Below are positions 9,774 through 19,678 of a stretch of DNA of 64,000 nt, piece after piece. Location: positions 3,906,001-3,970,000 of the forward strand of contig NZ_CP042831.1 of the NCBI RefSeq assembly GCF_008000935.1, in the 5' to 3' direction. The notes beneath the pieces are model-generated. The model worked only from the letters and a program-made list of their open reading frames with translations, made no database searches and had not been told where the DNA came from. Position 1 is the stretch's first letter. Each line of letters opens with the position of its first letter. The position numbers and the translations under genes were made by a program. This DNA comes from Flavobacterium alkalisoli (GTDB taxonomy: Bacteria > Bacteroidota > Bacteroidia > Flavobacteriales > Flavobacteriaceae).

Positions 9774-11573
9774 TTAAGCGATTTTAAAACGCTTTCTGTC
9801 ATTTTCATTCAGGTAGATTTTACGTAAACGTAAGCTCTTAGGCGTTACCTCTACATACTCATCTTTCTGGATGTACTCTAATGCCTCCTCTAATGAGAAT
9901 TTGATAGCAGGAATAATTCTTGCTTTATCATCAGCACCAGATGAACGAACGTTAGTTAACTTTTTAGTTTTAGTAACGTTTACAACCATATCATCACCAC
10001 GAGAGTTCTCACCAATAACCTGACCTTCGTAAATATCTTCGTTAGGATCAACAAAGAATTTACCTCTGTCCTGAAGTTTATCAATAGAGTAAGGGATTGC
10101 CTTACCGTTCTCCATAGAGATTAATGAACCGTTAATACGTCCAGGAATCTCACCTTTAAACGGTTGGTACTCTAAGTAACGGTGTGCCATGATAGCCTCA
10201 CCTGCTGTAGCCGTTAGTAACTGGTTTCTTAAACCGATGATACCACGTGAAGGAATGATAAACTTAACTATCATACGCTCACCTTTAGGCTCCATACTTA
10301 GCATCTCACCTTTACGCATAGTTACAAACTCAACTGCACGACCTGAAAGGTTTTCCGGTAAGTCGATAGTAAGCTCTTCGATAGGCTCACATTTAACACC
10401 GTCTATTTCTTTGATGATAACCTGAGGCTGACCAATCTGAAGCTCATATCCTTCTCTTCTCATAGTTTCTATAAGAACTGATAAGTGAAGTACACCACGG
10501 CCAAACACCATGAATTTGTCGGCACTATCCGTCTCATTAACTCTAAGCGCAAGGTTTTTCTCAAGCTCCTTGTTTAATCTTTCTTTAATGTGTCTTGAAG
10601 TAACAAACTTACCTTCTTTACCAAAGAAAGGAGAGTCGTTAATTGTAAACAACATACTCATTGTAGGCTCATCAATAGCAATAGTTGCTAATGCTTCAGG
10701 ATTTTCAAAATCAGCAACAGTATCACCAATTTCAAAACCTTCAAGACCTACAAGAGCACAAATATCTCCTGCTTCTACTCTTTCTACTTTTTTACGGCCA
10801 AGCCCTTCAAAAGTGTGAAGCTCTTTTAATTTAGATTTAACCACTTTACCATCACGCTTAACAAGAGAAACATTCATTCCTTCTGTTAAAACACCTCTTT
10901 GTAAACGACCGATAGCAATACGGCCTGTAAAACTTGAGAAGTCTAGAGATGTGATAAGTAATTGCGGAGTACCTTCAGATACTTTAGGAGCAGGAATATG
11001 CTCAAGTACCATATCAAGAAGCGGCTCTATGTTCTCAGTTTTGTTTCTCCAGTCAGTACTCATCCAGTTTTGCTTAGCAGAACCGTATACCGAAGGGAAA
11101 TCAAGCTGCCATTCTTCTGCACCAAGCTCAAACATAAGGTCAAATACCTTTTCGTGTACTTCTTCCGGAGTACAGTTCTCTTTATCCACCTTGTTGATAA
11201 CCACACATGGCTTAAGGCCAAGGTCGATAGCTTTTTGAAGTACAAAACGAGTTTGTGGCATTGGCCCTTCAAAAGCATCAACTAAAAGTAATACACCGTC
11301 AGCCATGTTAAGTACACGCTCTACCTCACCACCAAAGTCGGCGTGGCCCGGAGTATCGATAATGTTGATTTTCGTTCCCTTGTAAGCTACCGATACGTTT
11401 TTAGAAGTAATGGTAATACCTCTTTCACGCTCAAGGTCGTTGTTATCAAGTATCAGGTCGCCTGTGTTCTCGTTTTCGCGGAATAACTGGCAATGGTACA
11501 TAATTTTGTCAACCAGCGTAGTCTTACCGTGGTCAACGTGAGCAATAATTGCAATGTTTCTTATAGACGCCAT
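9774..11573 (-). CDS. typA: Ribosome-associated GTPase TypA/BipA
   Basis: 599 residues from the chosen ATG. G1 [10 protein letters not shown]2 RGITI, G3 [14 protein letters not shown] and G4 NKVDK are in order in the first 140 residues, followed by the EF-G-like beta-barrel, domains III and V, and the TypA C-terminal domain. TypA binds the 70S ribosome and helps 50S assembly, mainly in stress or cold. The frame could start 30 bases upstream, but a TACCTTTGC promoter box lies there, so the transcript would begin within that extension. The start at MASIRNIAI is therefore right and also matches the family. Confidence 0.97.
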   Translation of the reverse strand: MASIRNIAIIAHVDHGKTTLVDKIMYHCQLFRENENTGDLILDNNDLERERGITITSKNVSVAYKGTKINIIDTPGHADFGGEVERVLNMADGVLLLVDAFEGPMPQTRFVLQKAIDLGLKPCVVINKVDKENCTPEEVHEKVFDLMFELGAEEWQLDFPSVYGSAKQNWMSTDWRNKTENIEPLLDMVLEHIPAPKVSEGTPQLLITSLDFSSFTGRIAIGRLQRGVLTEGMNVSLVKRDGKVVKSKLKELHTFEGLGRKKVERVEAGDICALVGLEGFEIGDTVADFENPEALATIAIDEPTMSMLFTINDSPFFGKEGKFVTSRHIKERLNKELEKNLALRVNETDSADKFMVFGRGVLHLSVLIETMRREGYELQIGQPQVIIKEIDGVKCEPIEELTIDLPENLSGRAVEFVTMRKGEMLSMEPKGERMIVKFIIPSRGIIGLRNQLLTATAGEAIMAHRYLEYQPFKGEIPGRINGSLISMENGKAIPYSIDKLQDRGKFFVDPNEDIYEGQVIGENSRGDDMVVNVTKTKKLTNVRSSGADDKARIIPAIKFSLEEALEYIQKDEYVEVTPKSLRLRKIYLNENDRKRFKIA

Positions 11574-11591
11574 CTTTCTTTTTTTGAAGCT

Positions 11592-11600
11592 GCAAAGGTA
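11592..11600 (-). promoter_or_regulatory. typA -7 promoter box (TAnnTTTGC)
   Basis: Read on the minus strand, TACCTTTGC is an exact match to the Bacteroidetes -7 element. It ends 18 bases before the ATG of typA and overlaps the upstream extension of its reading frame. Confidence 0.7.
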
Positions 11601-11725
11601 CACTTTATTTTGATATAAAAAACACTAAAAACGAGACACTTAAGATTGTTATAATCTTTATCACACCTAAAATTAACATTAGTTAAATTACAATTAACAG
11701 TCTTCTTATTACAAAAGCAAATAAG

Positions 11726-11733
11726 TATATTTG
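11726..11733 (+). promoter_or_regulatory. -7 promoter box TATATTTG
   Basis: Exact TAnnTTTG match 39 bases upstream of the ATG of the EEP-family gene. Confidence 0.5.
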
Positions 11734-11772
11734 AAGTAACTCAGTGCTTTAGCATAACTTATAGCTTAATAA

Positions 11773-12822
11773 ATGAATACTTTTTTAATAATTTTCACAG
11801 CCTTTATTATCCTCTTCACCATCATACCACTTGTAAGAAATGATTACTGGACTTTCAGGATTTTTGATTATCCTCGGCTGCAAAAGCTAACTCTTTCTGT
11901 TATCTGCATGGTTCTAATACTATTTTATTATGATGGCCCGGCAATAGAATATGCAACTATACTTTCTATAATATCCCTTAATATTATTTACCTGCTTTAT
12001 CATATATTGCCGTTTACGCCTCTTGCAAAAAAACAGATGCTTACAGTCAAACGTACAGATAAAGCTAACACTATAGATATAGTAATTGCAAACGTATATC
12101 AGGAAAACCGTAATGCAAAGGGATGCCTTACAGAAATAAAAAAGGCAGACCCTGATATTGTACTGCTTATAGAAACCGATAATTTTTGGGCTGATGCTAC
12201 ATTGCAGTTAAAAGAAACTTACCCTTACAACAAACTCGTACCGCTTGAAAATACATACGGAATGATCTTATACTCCAAACTGGAACTTAAAAACACCGAA
12301 GTAAAATATATGGTAGAAGATGATATCCCCTCTATCCACACCAAAGTACTATTAAAAAGCGGTCAAGAAATCCAACTATATGCGCTGCACCCTACACCAC
12401 CGGTACCAAACGAAAATATGCAATCTACCGAAAGAGATAAGGAACTTTTGCTTGCAGCAGATTTATGCAAAAAAAGTAAATTTCCGGTAATAGTAATGGG
12501 TGATCTAAATGATGTGGCATGGAGCTATACTACAAAACTGTTTTTAAAAATGAGCGGTATGCTGGACCCAAGGATAGGGCGAGGTTTTTTTAACACCTTC
12601 CATGCGCAGTACCCTTTTATGCGGTTCCCTTTAGACCATGCATTTGCATCTCCGCACTTTAAGTTTGCATGCATGAAACGGCTTAATAACTGCGGTTCAG
12701 ATCATTTTCCTATATATGTAAGCCTACAGCTTGACAAAGGAGCGCAGTTTGAACAACACGGCGAAAAACCTGATAGCGATGATATAGCTGAAGCTAATGA
12801 AAAGAAACAAAAATCAACATAA
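11773..12822 (+). CDS. Membrane-anchored endonuclease/exonuclease/phosphatase (EEP) family protein
   Basis: 349 residues. Three hydrophobic segments fill residues 1-85. The soluble domain starts near residue 100 with the EEP signature IVIANVYQEN, then PDIVLLIETD (metal-binding Glu), IQLYALHPTPP (catalytic His), VIMGDLNDVAWS (GDLND motif) and GSDHFPIYVSL (the closing SDH motif). All catalytic EEP motifs are present, so it is probably an active phosphodiesterase or nuclease facing the periplasm. The substrate is unknown; related proteins are usually left as 'endonuclease/exonuclease/phosphatase family'. The C-terminus is a charged, low-complexity tail. Confidence 0.85.
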   Translation: MNTFLIIFTAFIILFTIIPLVRNDYWTFRIFDYPRLQKLTLSVICMVLILFYYDGPAIEYATILSIISLNIIYLLYHILPFTPLAKKQMLTVKRTDKANTIDIVIANVYQENRNAKGCLTEIKKADPDIVLLIETDNFWADATLQLKETYPYNKLVPLENTYGMILYSKLELKNTEVKYMVEDDIPSIHTKVLLKSGQEIQLYALHPTPPVPNENMQSTERDKELLLAADLCKKSKFPVIVMGDLNDVAWSYTTKLFLKMSGMLDPRIGRGFFNTFHAQYPFMRFPLDHAFASPHFKFACMKRLNNCGSDHFPIYVSLQLDKGAQFEQHGEKPDSDDIAEANEKKQKST

Positions 12823-12852
12823 CAAAAAAAGCTCCTGATGATCCAGGAGCTT
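12822..12852 (-). terminator. rpsT terminator (also faces the EEP gene)
   Basis: GCTCCTG pairs with CAGGAGC around a short loop. The T tract lies on the minus-strand exit side, which points to rpsT, though the hairpin also sits directly after the convergent gene. Confidence 0.8.
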
Positions 12853-12886
12853 CAATTTTATATCTTAACAAGTAGTTATCCTCTTA

Positions 12887-13138
12887 TTAAAGAGCTGCTA
12901 CGTGCTTAGTTAATTTTGATTTTAAGTTTGAAGCTTTGTTAGCGTGGATGATGTTTTTCTTAGCTAACTTATCAATCATTGAAATAACAGAAGATAATTT
13001 TTCTGAAGCTTCATTCTTATCTGTAGCTAAACGTATTGCTTTAATAGCATTACGAGTAGTTTTGTGCTGATACCTGTTCAACACTCTTTTCTTTTCGTTG
13101 CTTCTGATTCTTTTTAAAGCTGACTTGTGATTTGCCAT
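12887..13138 (-). CDS. rpsT: 30S ribosomal protein S20
   Basis: 83 residues, basic, with the family N-terminus MANHKSALKRIRSNEKKR and the S20 pattern of three long helices. Its length is normal for bS20. It is a primary 16S rRNA-binding protein of the small subunit. It is followed by its own terminator and preceded on the same strand by two tRNA-Glu genes. Confidence 0.97.
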   Translation of the reverse strand: MANHKSALKRIRSNEKKRVLNRYQHKTTRNAIKAIRLATDKNEASEKLSSVISMIDKLAKKNIIHANKASNLKSKLTKHVAAL

Positions 13139-13173
13139 TTTGTTAACTTAAATATCTTGTTATATAAAATTTG

Positions 13174-13245
13174 TAGTCCGTAGGGGAATCGAACCCCTGT
13201 TACCAGGATGAAAACCTGGCGTCCTAACCCCTAGACGAACGGACC
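13174..13245 (-). tRNA. tRNA-Glu (anticodon TTC), copy 1
   Basis: 72-nt cloverleaf on the minus strand. The acceptor GGTCCGT pairs with ACGGACT, the D-arm contains GGGGTTAGGAC, the anticodon stem CCAGG/CCTGG encloses TTTTCAT (anticodon TTC), and the T-arm is AGGGG TTCGATT CCCCT. The 3' CCA is not encoded. Sequence-identical to the next copy. Confidence 0.97.
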
Positions 13246-13312
13246 ATTGTTTTGTTACTCTGAAGTCCTTTTTGGATTATTCTCAGTAAAAAATATTAGA
13301 ACTTCAATCTTG

Positions 13313-13384
13313 TAGTCCGTAGGGGAATCGAACCCCTGTTACCAGGATGAAAACCTGGCGTCCTAACCCCTAGACGAACGGACC
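13313..13384 (-). tRNA. tRNA-Glu (anticodon TTC), copy 2
   Basis: Identical to the neighbouring tRNA-Glu over all 72 nt and 67 bases from it, so the pair is a tandem duplication probably transcribed as one precursor. Flanks differ. Confidence 0.97.
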
Positions 13385-13465
13385 GTTTTTGTTTCATTAT
13401 TGCGGTGCAAATGTACAACTATTTTTTATTTACGCAATAGCTGAAACAAAAATTTTTTATTTTTT

Positions 13466-14941
13466 TTAGTACGCCTTTGCAAACAGCACTCGGCCCTTTG
13501 ATGGCGCACCTGTAAGCACACATTTACCCTCTTCTTCTACCCTATCAAGAGCTATACATCTGATTGTAGCCTTAGTAAGTTCTTTTATACGTTCTTCAGT
13601 CTCTCCTGTACCGTCCCAATGAGCCGCTACAAAACCACCTTTATTATCTAAAATATCTTTAAATTCTTCAAAAGAATTTACTTCAGTAATATGTGAATTT
13701 CTGTACTCAATAGCTTTATTAAACAGTTCAGATTGTATCTTTTCAAGAAGATCCTGAATGTAATTTGCGATATCAGCCTTAGCCACTATCTCTTTTGTAA
13801 GGGTATCTCGGCGTGCAACTTCAAAAGTTCCGTTTTCAAGATCTTTTGGCCCTACGGCAATTCTTACAGGAACACCCTTAAGCTCATACTCATTAAACTT
13901 CCATCCCGGTTTATGCGTAGTCCTGTCGTCATACTTAACAGAGATATTAAGTTTTCTTAGCTGAGCCATTAATGTTTTAACCTCTGCCGATATTTCTTCA
14001 AGCTGCTCATCACTTCTGTGAATAGGAACAATCACTACCTGTATAGGCGCAAGGTTTGGCGGAAGCACAAGTCCGTTATCATCACTATGCGTCATTACAA
14101 GAGCTCCCATTAAGCGTGTGGAAACACCCCATGAGGTTGCCCAAACATAATCCTGCTTACCTTCCTGGTTGGCAAACTTAACGTCAAACGCTTTAGCAAA
14201 GTTTTGCCCTAAAAAGTGCGAAGTACCTGCCTGTAGTGCCTTACCGTCCTGCATTAAAGCCTCAATACAATATGTCTCCTCTGCTCCGGCAAAACGCTCG
14301 TTAGCCGTTTTCACCCCTTTTATTACGGGTATAGCCATAAAGTTCTCAGCAAACTCAGCATACACGTTCATCATTTGTTCAGCTTCGGCTATTGCCTCCT
14401 GCTTAGTTGCGTGAGCAGTATGTCCTTCCTGCCATAAAAACTCTGCAGTCCTTAAAAACAAACGGGTTCTCATTTCCCAACGCACTACATTTGCCCACTG
14501 GTTAACAAGAATAGGCAGGTCGCGGTACGATTGTATCCATTTTCTGTAAGTATCCCATATAATGGTTTCGGAAGTAGGCCTAACTATAAGCTCTTCTTCA
14601 AGCTTAGCATCAGGGTCTACCTCTATGGTTTTTCCGTCTTCACTTGTTTTAAGCCTGTAATGAGTAACTACAGCACATTCTTTTGCAAAGCCGTCTACAT
14701 GGCTCGCCTCCTTACTAAAATAAGATTTGGGTATAAATAAGGGGAAGTAAGCGTTTTGGTGTCCTGTTTCTTTAAACATCCTGTCTAACTCTGCCTGCAT
14801 TTTTTCCCAAATTGCATAGCCGTATGGTTTGATTACCATACATCCCCTAACCCCTGAATTCTCAGCAAGGTCTGCTTTTACAACCAGTTCATTATACCAT
14901 TTGGAATAATCTTCTGATCGTTTAGTTAAATTCTTACTCAT
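13466..14941 (-). CDS. proS: Prolyl-tRNA synthetase, archaeal/eukaryal-type short form
   Basis: 491 residues. It has the class II motifs: motif 1 region [18 protein letters not shown], motif 2 with the ELIVRPTSE signature and [20 protein letters not shown], and motif 3 in the C-terminal part of the catalytic core. It lacks the INS editing insertion of the 570-residue bacterial form, and its anticodon-binding domain is followed by the extra C-terminal domain of the archaeal-like type. It attaches proline to tRNA-Pro in the cytoplasm. The start [20 protein letters not shown] is the usual one for Bacteroidetes. Confidence 0.96.
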   Translation of the reverse strand: MSKNLTKRSEDYSKWYNELVVKADLAENSGVRGCMVIKPYGYAIWEKMQAELDRMFKETGHQNAYFPLFIPKSYFSKEASHVDGFAKECAVVTHYRLKTSEDGKTIEVDPDAKLEEELIVRPTSETIIWDTYRKWIQSYRDLPILVNQWANVVRWEMRTRLFLRTAEFLWQEGHTAHATKQEAIAEAEQMMNVYAEFAENFMAIPVIKGVKTANERFAGAEETYCIEALMQDGKALQAGTSHFLGQNFAKAFDVKFANQEGKQDYVWATSWGVSTRLMGALVMTHSDDNGLVLPPNLAPIQVVIVPIHRSDEQLEEISAEVKTLMAQLRKLNISVKYDDRTTHKPGWKFNEYELKGVPVRIAVGPKDLENGTFEVARRDTLTKEIVAKADIANYIQDLLEKIQSELFNKAIEYRNSHITEVNSFEEFKDILDNKGGFVAAHWDGTGETEERIKELTKATIRCIALDRVEEEGKCVLTGAPSKGRVLFAKAY

Positions 14942-15006
14942 TTCAATTAAATTGGCACAAATATTGTTTTCTTAAAATATATTACTAACTGTTTGGCAAA
15001 ACTAAC

Positions 15007-15014
15007 TATTTTTG
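15007..15014 (+). promoter_or_regulatory. -7 promoter box TATTTTTG
   Basis: Exact TAnnTTTG match 30 bases before the ATG of the Gly/Tyr-rich lipoprotein. Confidence 0.5.
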
Positions 15015-15044
15015 TTAGTCCAACAATAAAAAAAATGCAGCGTT

Positions 15045-16106
15045 ATGAAAACTAACTACTTCACACTACGTACAATCTCCCTGCATACCCTGTTAGGGTT
15101 TTTGACCCTTACCGTAGTCTCGTGCGGTTCTTACCAAAACACCTCTTCTTATAATGACGGTATTTATGGTTCGGTTCCCCGTGACAGCAACAACAATCCT
15201 GTTTATACTTACAACGACGGAAACGTACAGCAGTACAGAGACGGAAATGTTTCAGGACAAAACACAAACTATAAAGGTTACTTCGAATCTTTAAAAAATG
15301 AATACCCTGTATATGATGATGAGGCTACTACAGAAAACGACTCTGTTGTTAGTGTTACCAACTACAACAACGCATATACAACTAACTCTTACCCAGGTTG
15401 GGGTGAAAATCCTGACAACATAACCGTAAATGTTTATGACGGCTATGGCTATGGTGGTTGGGGTTATCCTTACTATGGTTGGGGCTATGGCGGTTGGGGC
15501 TATCCTTACTACGGAGGCGGCTGGGGCTGGGGCCTTGGCTGGAACTCATGGGGCGGATGGAATGTTGGCATCGGCTGGGGTTACGGCTATGGCGGATGGG
15601 GTTACCCATACTATGGCTGGGGCGGCTACTACGGAAACTGGGGCTACTACCCTTACGGACACGCTTATTACTATAATGACTACAACGGACGTTATCCATA
15701 CAGCGCAGGAAGATCTAACGTTGCTTATGGCGGAAACAGAAGCGGTATAAGCGGAAGAAGTAACGTTGCAGGCAGAGGCTATCAAACAGGACGAAGCAAT
15801 GTAGCCGGAAGGAATTCTTCTTATACCCCTAACAGATCTTCTATGTCCAGAAACAGTTCTACAGTAAGATCAAGAGGTAACAACACCAGCGACAGAAGTT
15901 CTTACTCTAACTCATCAAGAGCTACCAGAAGCAGCAGTAACAGAGAATATACTCCTTCAAGCAATACAAGAAGTAATAATAATTATACTCCTTCAAGAAG
16001 CAGCTCATCACCAAGCAGGTCTTACAGTCCTTCTCCTTCAAGAAGCTCAGGCGGCGGATTTGGCGGCGGTAGATCCGGTGGCGGCGGCGGTGGAAGAAGA
16101 GGATAA
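15045..16106 (+). CDS. Gly/Tyr/Trp-rich lipoprotein with Ser/Arg-rich tail
   Basis: 353 residues. The long signal ends in a lipobox-like TVVSCGS (Cys 27). Residues about 135-215 are an array of GYGGWGYPYYGWG-type units, 215-260 contain four copies of (G/A)RSNVA, and the rest is Ser/Arg/Asn-rich, ending in a GGGFGGGRSGGGG tail. It is probably an exported structural or aggregating protein of the cell envelope. The repeats make any homology-based function unsafe; such proteins have been named oddly in databases (for example vitellogenin-like). A terminator follows. Confidence 0.75.
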   Translation: MKTNYFTLRTISLHTLLGFLTLTVVSCGSYQNTSSYNDGIYGSVPRDSNNNPVYTYNDGNVQQYRDGNVSGQNTNYKGYFESLKNEYPVYDDEATTENDSVVSVTNYNNAYTTNSYPGWGENPDNITVNVYDGYGYGGWGYPYYGWGYGGWGYPYYGGGWGWGLGWNSWGGWNVGIGWGYGYGGWGYPYYGWGGYYGNWGYYPYGHAYYYNDYNGRYPYSAGRSNVAYGGNRSGISGRSNVAGRGYQTGRSNVAGRNSSYTPNRSSMSRNSSTVRSRGNNTSDRSSYSNSSRATRSSSNREYTPSSNTRSNNNYTPSRSSSSPSRSYSPSPSRSSGGGFGGGRSGGGGGGRRG

Positions 16107-16120
16107 TTAACCAATAATAC

Positions 16121-16158
16121 GGCTCCATGCTATTTGACAAAACAGTATGGAGCTTTTC
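16121..16158 (+). terminator. Rho-independent terminator
   Basis: GCTCCATGCT pairs with AGTATGGAGC (one G-T pair) around a 12-nt loop and is followed by TTTT. It lies in the gap before the FadL-like gene. Confidence 0.7.
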
Positions 16159-16172
16159 AAAATCAATTGACT

Positions 16173-17669
16173 ATGAAAAAATATCTATTCCTTGCTGCTT
16201 TTTCATTAACTGCAGCAGCTTTACACGCTCAGCAGGACCTAAATACTCCTGAAGATGCTGTAAGATATGCAACCGGCAACCTTACAGGTACTGCACGTTT
16301 CCGCGCATTAAGCGGTGCTTTTGGAGCACTGGGCGGCGATCTTTCTGCCATTAATGTAAACCCGGCAGGTTCGGCAGTTTTCAATTACAATGCAGGTACA
16401 GTTTCGTTAACGAGTTTTAATATCACTAACGAATCCAATTACTTTGGCACAAACACAAAAAAGAACGATAATTCAATAGAATTAAACCAGCTTGGTGCTG
16501 TTTTTGTTTTTAACAACTCCAATGAAAATGCTACTCTTAAAAAGTTTGCCATAGCATTTAACTATGAAAATACAGATAATTTTGACAACAGTATTTTCTC
16601 TGCAGGCTATAACCCAAACAACTCTATAGACAGGTATTTTCTGCGATATGCTAACGGCATAGGTAATGAAGGAGGAATTCCGCTAAGCGCACTTAACAAC
16701 GCTTACTATGAAGACCTGAACTTTATAGACCAGCAGGCTTACTTAGGCTACAATGGTTACATGTTTAACCCCGATGTAAATACTCCGGACAATACTACTT
16801 ATTCCAGCAATGTTCCCGCAGGACCCTACTATAACGAAAACAGTGTTTCTACAAGGGGATATAACGGCAAGGTGGCCATTAACTTTGCAGGACAGTTTTC
16901 TAACTGGCTTTATCTTGGGGCTAACCTAAATGCACATTTTACCGATTATATTAAAACCTATAGTGTTTACGAAGACTATCAGGATCCAACTACAGGCTTA
17001 GAAGCCGTTCGTTTCAATAACGAAAGATACACATATGGAGGAGGCTTCTCTTTTAACCTTGGTGCTATTGCAAAAGTTACCGAAGCTTTCCGTTTAGGAC
17101 TTGCTTATGAGTCACCTACATGGTACAGGCTTCAGGATGAAATCACACAAAACATAATTGTTCAAAACAATGGCAGCCGCGTTGTTACCGACCCGGGAAT
17201 GACTTTTATTATGGACGATTACGGACTTAAAACACCTGGTAAATATACCGGAAGCTTAGCTTATATTTTTGGGCAGTCGGGACTTATAAGTATCGATTAC
17301 TCACTTAAAGACTATAGCAATACCAAGTTTACAAGCAGGGGTTACGACATGATTAACGACCAGCTTGGAAGCACTCTGGATTTAGCAAGTGAATTCCGTG
17401 CTGGTATTGAATACCGTATTAAAAGTGTAAGTATTAGAGGTGGTTACCGCTTTGAGCAAAGTCCTTATAAAAATGGTTATACAATGGGCGACCTTACCGG
17501 ATACTCGGGAGGTTTAGGCTTTAACTTCAGGGGATCAAGATTAGACCTGACCTACTCTTACTTTAACAGAAAATCGGATGCGCCTTTATTAACCGCAGCA
17601 TTAACCGATTCTGCAAGAATAAACAGCTGCAACAATAATGTTACTGTTTCATATTCTATGGATCTGTAA
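16173..17669 (+). CDS. OmpP1/FadL-family outer-membrane transport protein
   Basis: 498 residues from MKKYLFLAAFSL, whose signal peptide ends at HAQ. The mature N-terminus (RYATGNLTGTARFRALSGAF, GALGGDLSAINVNPAGSAVF) is the hatch-region signature of the OMPP1/FadL/TodX family, in which a 14-strand barrel passes hydrophobic compounds across the outer membrane. In Flavobacteriia it is often labelled 'hemin receptor'. The frame is open 39 bases further upstream, but that part lies partly in the terminator of the preceding gene, so the internal ATG is chosen. Confidence 0.85.
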   Translation: MKKYLFLAAFSLTAAALHAQQDLNTPEDAVRYATGNLTGTARFRALSGAFGALGGDLSAINVNPAGSAVFNYNAGTVSLTSFNITNESNYFGTNTKKNDNSIELNQLGAVFVFNNSNENATLKKFAIAFNYENTDNFDNSIFSAGYNPNNSIDRYFLRYANGIGNEGGIPLSALNNAYYEDLNFIDQQAYLGYNGYMFNPDVNTPDNTTYSSNVPAGPYYNENSVSTRGYNGKVAINFAGQFSNWLYLGANLNAHFTDYIKTYSVYEDYQDPTTGLEAVRFNNERYTYGGGFSFNLGAIAKVTEAFRLGLAYESPTWYRLQDEITQNIIVQNNGSRVVTDPGMTFIMDDYGLKTPGKYTGSLAYIFGQSGLISIDYSLKDYSNTKFTSRGYDMINDQLGSTLDLASEFRAGIEYRIKSVSIRGGYRFEQSPYKNGYTMGDLTGYSGGLGFNFRGSRLDLTYSYFNRKSDAPLLTAALTDSARINSCNNNVTVSYSMDL

Positions 17670-17693
17670 ATTTTCATCTTACATAGTTACTTT

Positions 17694-17730
17694 AAAAACC
17701 GCCCCTACAAAAGAGAGGCGGTTTTTATTT
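17694..17730 (+). terminator. Rho-independent terminator after the FadL-like gene
   Basis: AAAAACCGCC pairs with GGCGGTTTTT and is followed by ATTTTAT. Confidence 0.9.
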
Positions 17731-17788
17731 TATAGACCTTTCCACATAAATTTTAACGCTATATACTCCTGTTTATCAATAAAAAGCG

Positions 17789-17797
17789 TAATTTTGC
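17789..17797 (+). promoter_or_regulatory. rimO -7 promoter box TAATTTTGC
   Basis: Exact TAnnTTTGC match 18 bases before the rimO ATG. No Shine-Dalgarno site lies between. Confidence 0.65.
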
Positions 17798-17815
17798 ACT
17801 CCAATTTTCAAGTAC

Positions 17816-19144
17816 ATGAGAACCAAATCGTTAAAGAAAAATAAAATCAACGTAGTAACACTTGGGTGTTCTAAAAATGTTTATGACAGCGAAGTGCTTA
17901 TGGGCCAGCTTAGAGCCAGTGGTAAAGATGTTACCCACGAAGCACCTGCACATGAGGAAGGAAACATTATTGTTATAAACACTTGTGGTTTTATTGATAA
18001 TGCAAAGGAAGAATCGGTTAACATGATCCTTAATTATGTTGACAAGAAAGAACAGGGACTGGTAGACAAAGTATTTGTTACCGGATGCCTTTCTGAACGA
18101 TACAAACCGGATTTGGTTAAGGAAATACCTGATGTAGACCAGTATTTTGGCACTACAGAGCTTCCGTTACTTTTAAAGGCACTTGGAGCCGATTATAAGC
18201 ATGAGCTTTTAGGGGAGCGTTTAACAACTACTCCTAAAAACTACGCTTACCTTAAAATTGCTGAAGGATGCGACCGTCCGTGCAGTTTTTGTGCTATCCC
18301 GTTAATGAGGGGTAAACACGTTTCCCAACCGATAGAAAAACTGGTTAAGGAAGCCGAAGGCCTTGCAAGAAACGGAGTTAAGGAACTTATACTTATTGCT
18401 CAGGATCTTACTTACTACGGTCTTGACCTTTATAAAAAACGTAATCTTGCCGAACTACTTGAAAACCTTGTAAAAGTTGAAGGTATAGAATGGATAAGGT
18501 TACACTACGCTTTCCCTACAGGATTCCCGATGGATGTGCTTGAACTAATGAAGCGTGAGCCTAAAATATGTAATTACATAGATATTCCGCTACAGCACAT
18601 AAGTGATAATGTACTTAAGTCTATGCGCCGTGGTACTACTTATGAAAAAACAACCAAACTATTAAAAGAGTTTAGGGAAACCGTGCCGGGAATGGCTATC
18701 AGAACCACCCTTATTGTAGGTTATCCGGGAGAGACCGAAGAGGATTTCCAGATACTTAAAAACTGGGTAGAGGAAATGCGTTTTGAGCGTCTTGGATGCT
18801 TTACCTACTCTCACGAAGAGAATACTCATGCCTACCTTCTTGAGGATGACGTACCTGCTGAAGTAAAACAACAGCGCGCTAACGAAATAATGGAAATACA
18901 GTCGCAAATTTCATGGGATCTTAACCAGGAAAAGATAGGGCAGGTTTACCGTTGTATCATCGACCGTAAAGAAGGGAACCACTTTGTGGCAAGAACTGAA
19001 TTCGACAGTCCTGATGTGGATAACGAAGTACTCATTGATGCTTCTTTAACTTACCTTAAAACAGGAGAGTTTACAGATATTAAGATTACTGATGCCACCG
19101 AGTTTGACCTGTATGGTGTACCGGCAAACATGGCCACAGAATAA
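17816..19144 (+). CDS. rimO: Ribosomal protein S12 methylthiotransferase RimO
   Basis: 442 residues. The N-terminal MTTase domain carries Cys 18, 57 and 91 for the auxiliary cluster. The radical SAM motif GCDRPCSFC supplies Cys 152, 156 and 159, and a TRAM domain ends the protein. RimO adds a methylthio group to the conserved Asp of ribosomal protein S12, using two [4Fe-4S] clusters and SAM. RimO rather than MiaB is indicated by the CxxxCxxC spacing context GCDRPCSFCAIPLMRG and the overall length. It stands alone between two terminators. Confidence 0.95.
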   Translation: MRTKSLKKNKINVVTLGCSKNVYDSEVLMGQLRASGKDVTHEAPAHEEGNIIVINTCGFIDNAKEESVNMILNYVDKKEQGLVDKVFVTGCLSERYKPDLVKEIPDVDQYFGTTELPLLLKALGADYKHELLGERLTTTPKNYAYLKIAEGCDRPCSFCAIPLMRGKHVSQPIEKLVKEAEGLARNGVKELILIAQDLTYYGLDLYKKRNLAELLENLVKVEGIEWIRLHYAFPTGFPMDVLELMKREPKICNYIDIPLQHISDNVLKSMRRGTTYEKTTKLLKEFRETVPGMAIRTTLIVGYPGETEEDFQILKNWVEEMRFERLGCFTYSHEENTHAYLLEDDVPAEVKQQRANEIMEIQSQISWDLNQEKIGQVYRCIIDRKEGNHFVARTEFDSPDVDNEVLIDASLTYLKTGEFTDIKITDATEFDLYGVPANMATE

Positions 19145-19149
19145 TACCT

Positions 19150-19185
19150 AAAAGCTAAAGTTGATGAACTTTAGCTTTTTTGTTT
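19150..19185 (+). terminator. rimO terminator
   Basis: AAAAGCTAAAGTT and AACTTTAGCTTTT form a 13-bp perfect stem around GATG, with a T-rich exit. Confidence 0.92.
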
Positions 19186-19225
19186 AAAAATCATTAAGTT
19201 TGACCTTATTATAAAGTATTGCATC

Positions 19226-19672
19226 ATGAAATATTTTAAACTTTTGGCTATTACCTTTCTTCTTTTTACCGGACACGAAGCTATGGCTCAGTATGGTTAC
19301 GGTTACGATCCTTATTACAACTCCGGTTACAGACCGGGTGTTGACCGAAGAATAGACACTCAGAGAAGGGCTCCTGATACACATAAGAAAAAAGATGAAA
19401 AGCCTAAAGACCTTTCGGAAGTAATGTCTGAATACCTTGCTAAAGAACTTAAGCTGGATGATTTTCAAAAAGCTGCTGTTAAGGTAATTTATGACGATCA
19501 CAAAGACCAGATACTTGAACTGTCTAATAACGAAAGTGATACCCGCCAGGTTTTAAAAGATAAATTCAATGCGATAAGTGAGGAGATTGATAAAAAAATC
19601 CTTCCGTTATTATCTGAAGATCAGAAAAAATCATATCAGAAAATTATCGACGACAGAAATAAGCAAAAGTAA
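19226..19672 (+). CDS. Small secreted protein with CpxP/Spy-like helical region
   Basis: 148 residues. A signal peptide ends at AMAQ (residue 22) and is followed by a Tyr/Gly-rich linker and a basic Lys-rich stretch. Residues 70-148 are helical and charged (LKLDDFQKAAVKVIYDDHKD, ILPLLSEDQKKSYQKI), with the LSEDQ-type motif seen in Spy/CpxP-like periplasmic proteins of Bacteroidetes. It may be a periplasmic chaperone or metal-stress protein; this is inference. Its stop lies six bases from the stop of the convergent radical SAM gene, with no hairpin between. Confidence 0.75.
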   Translation: MKYFKLLAITFLLFTGHEAMAQYGYGYDPYYNSGYRPGVDRRIDTQRRAPDTHKKKDEKPKDLSEVMSEYLAKELKLDDFQKAAVKVIYDDHKDQILELSNNESDTRQVLKDKFNAISEEIDKKILPLLSEDQKKSYQKIIDDRNKQK

Positions 19673-19678
19673 TTACAG

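Noticed and set aside
15382..15785. Several overlapping frames in the Gly/Tyr-rich gene
   Set aside because: They arise from the GC-rich repetitive codons of the real lipoprotein gene.
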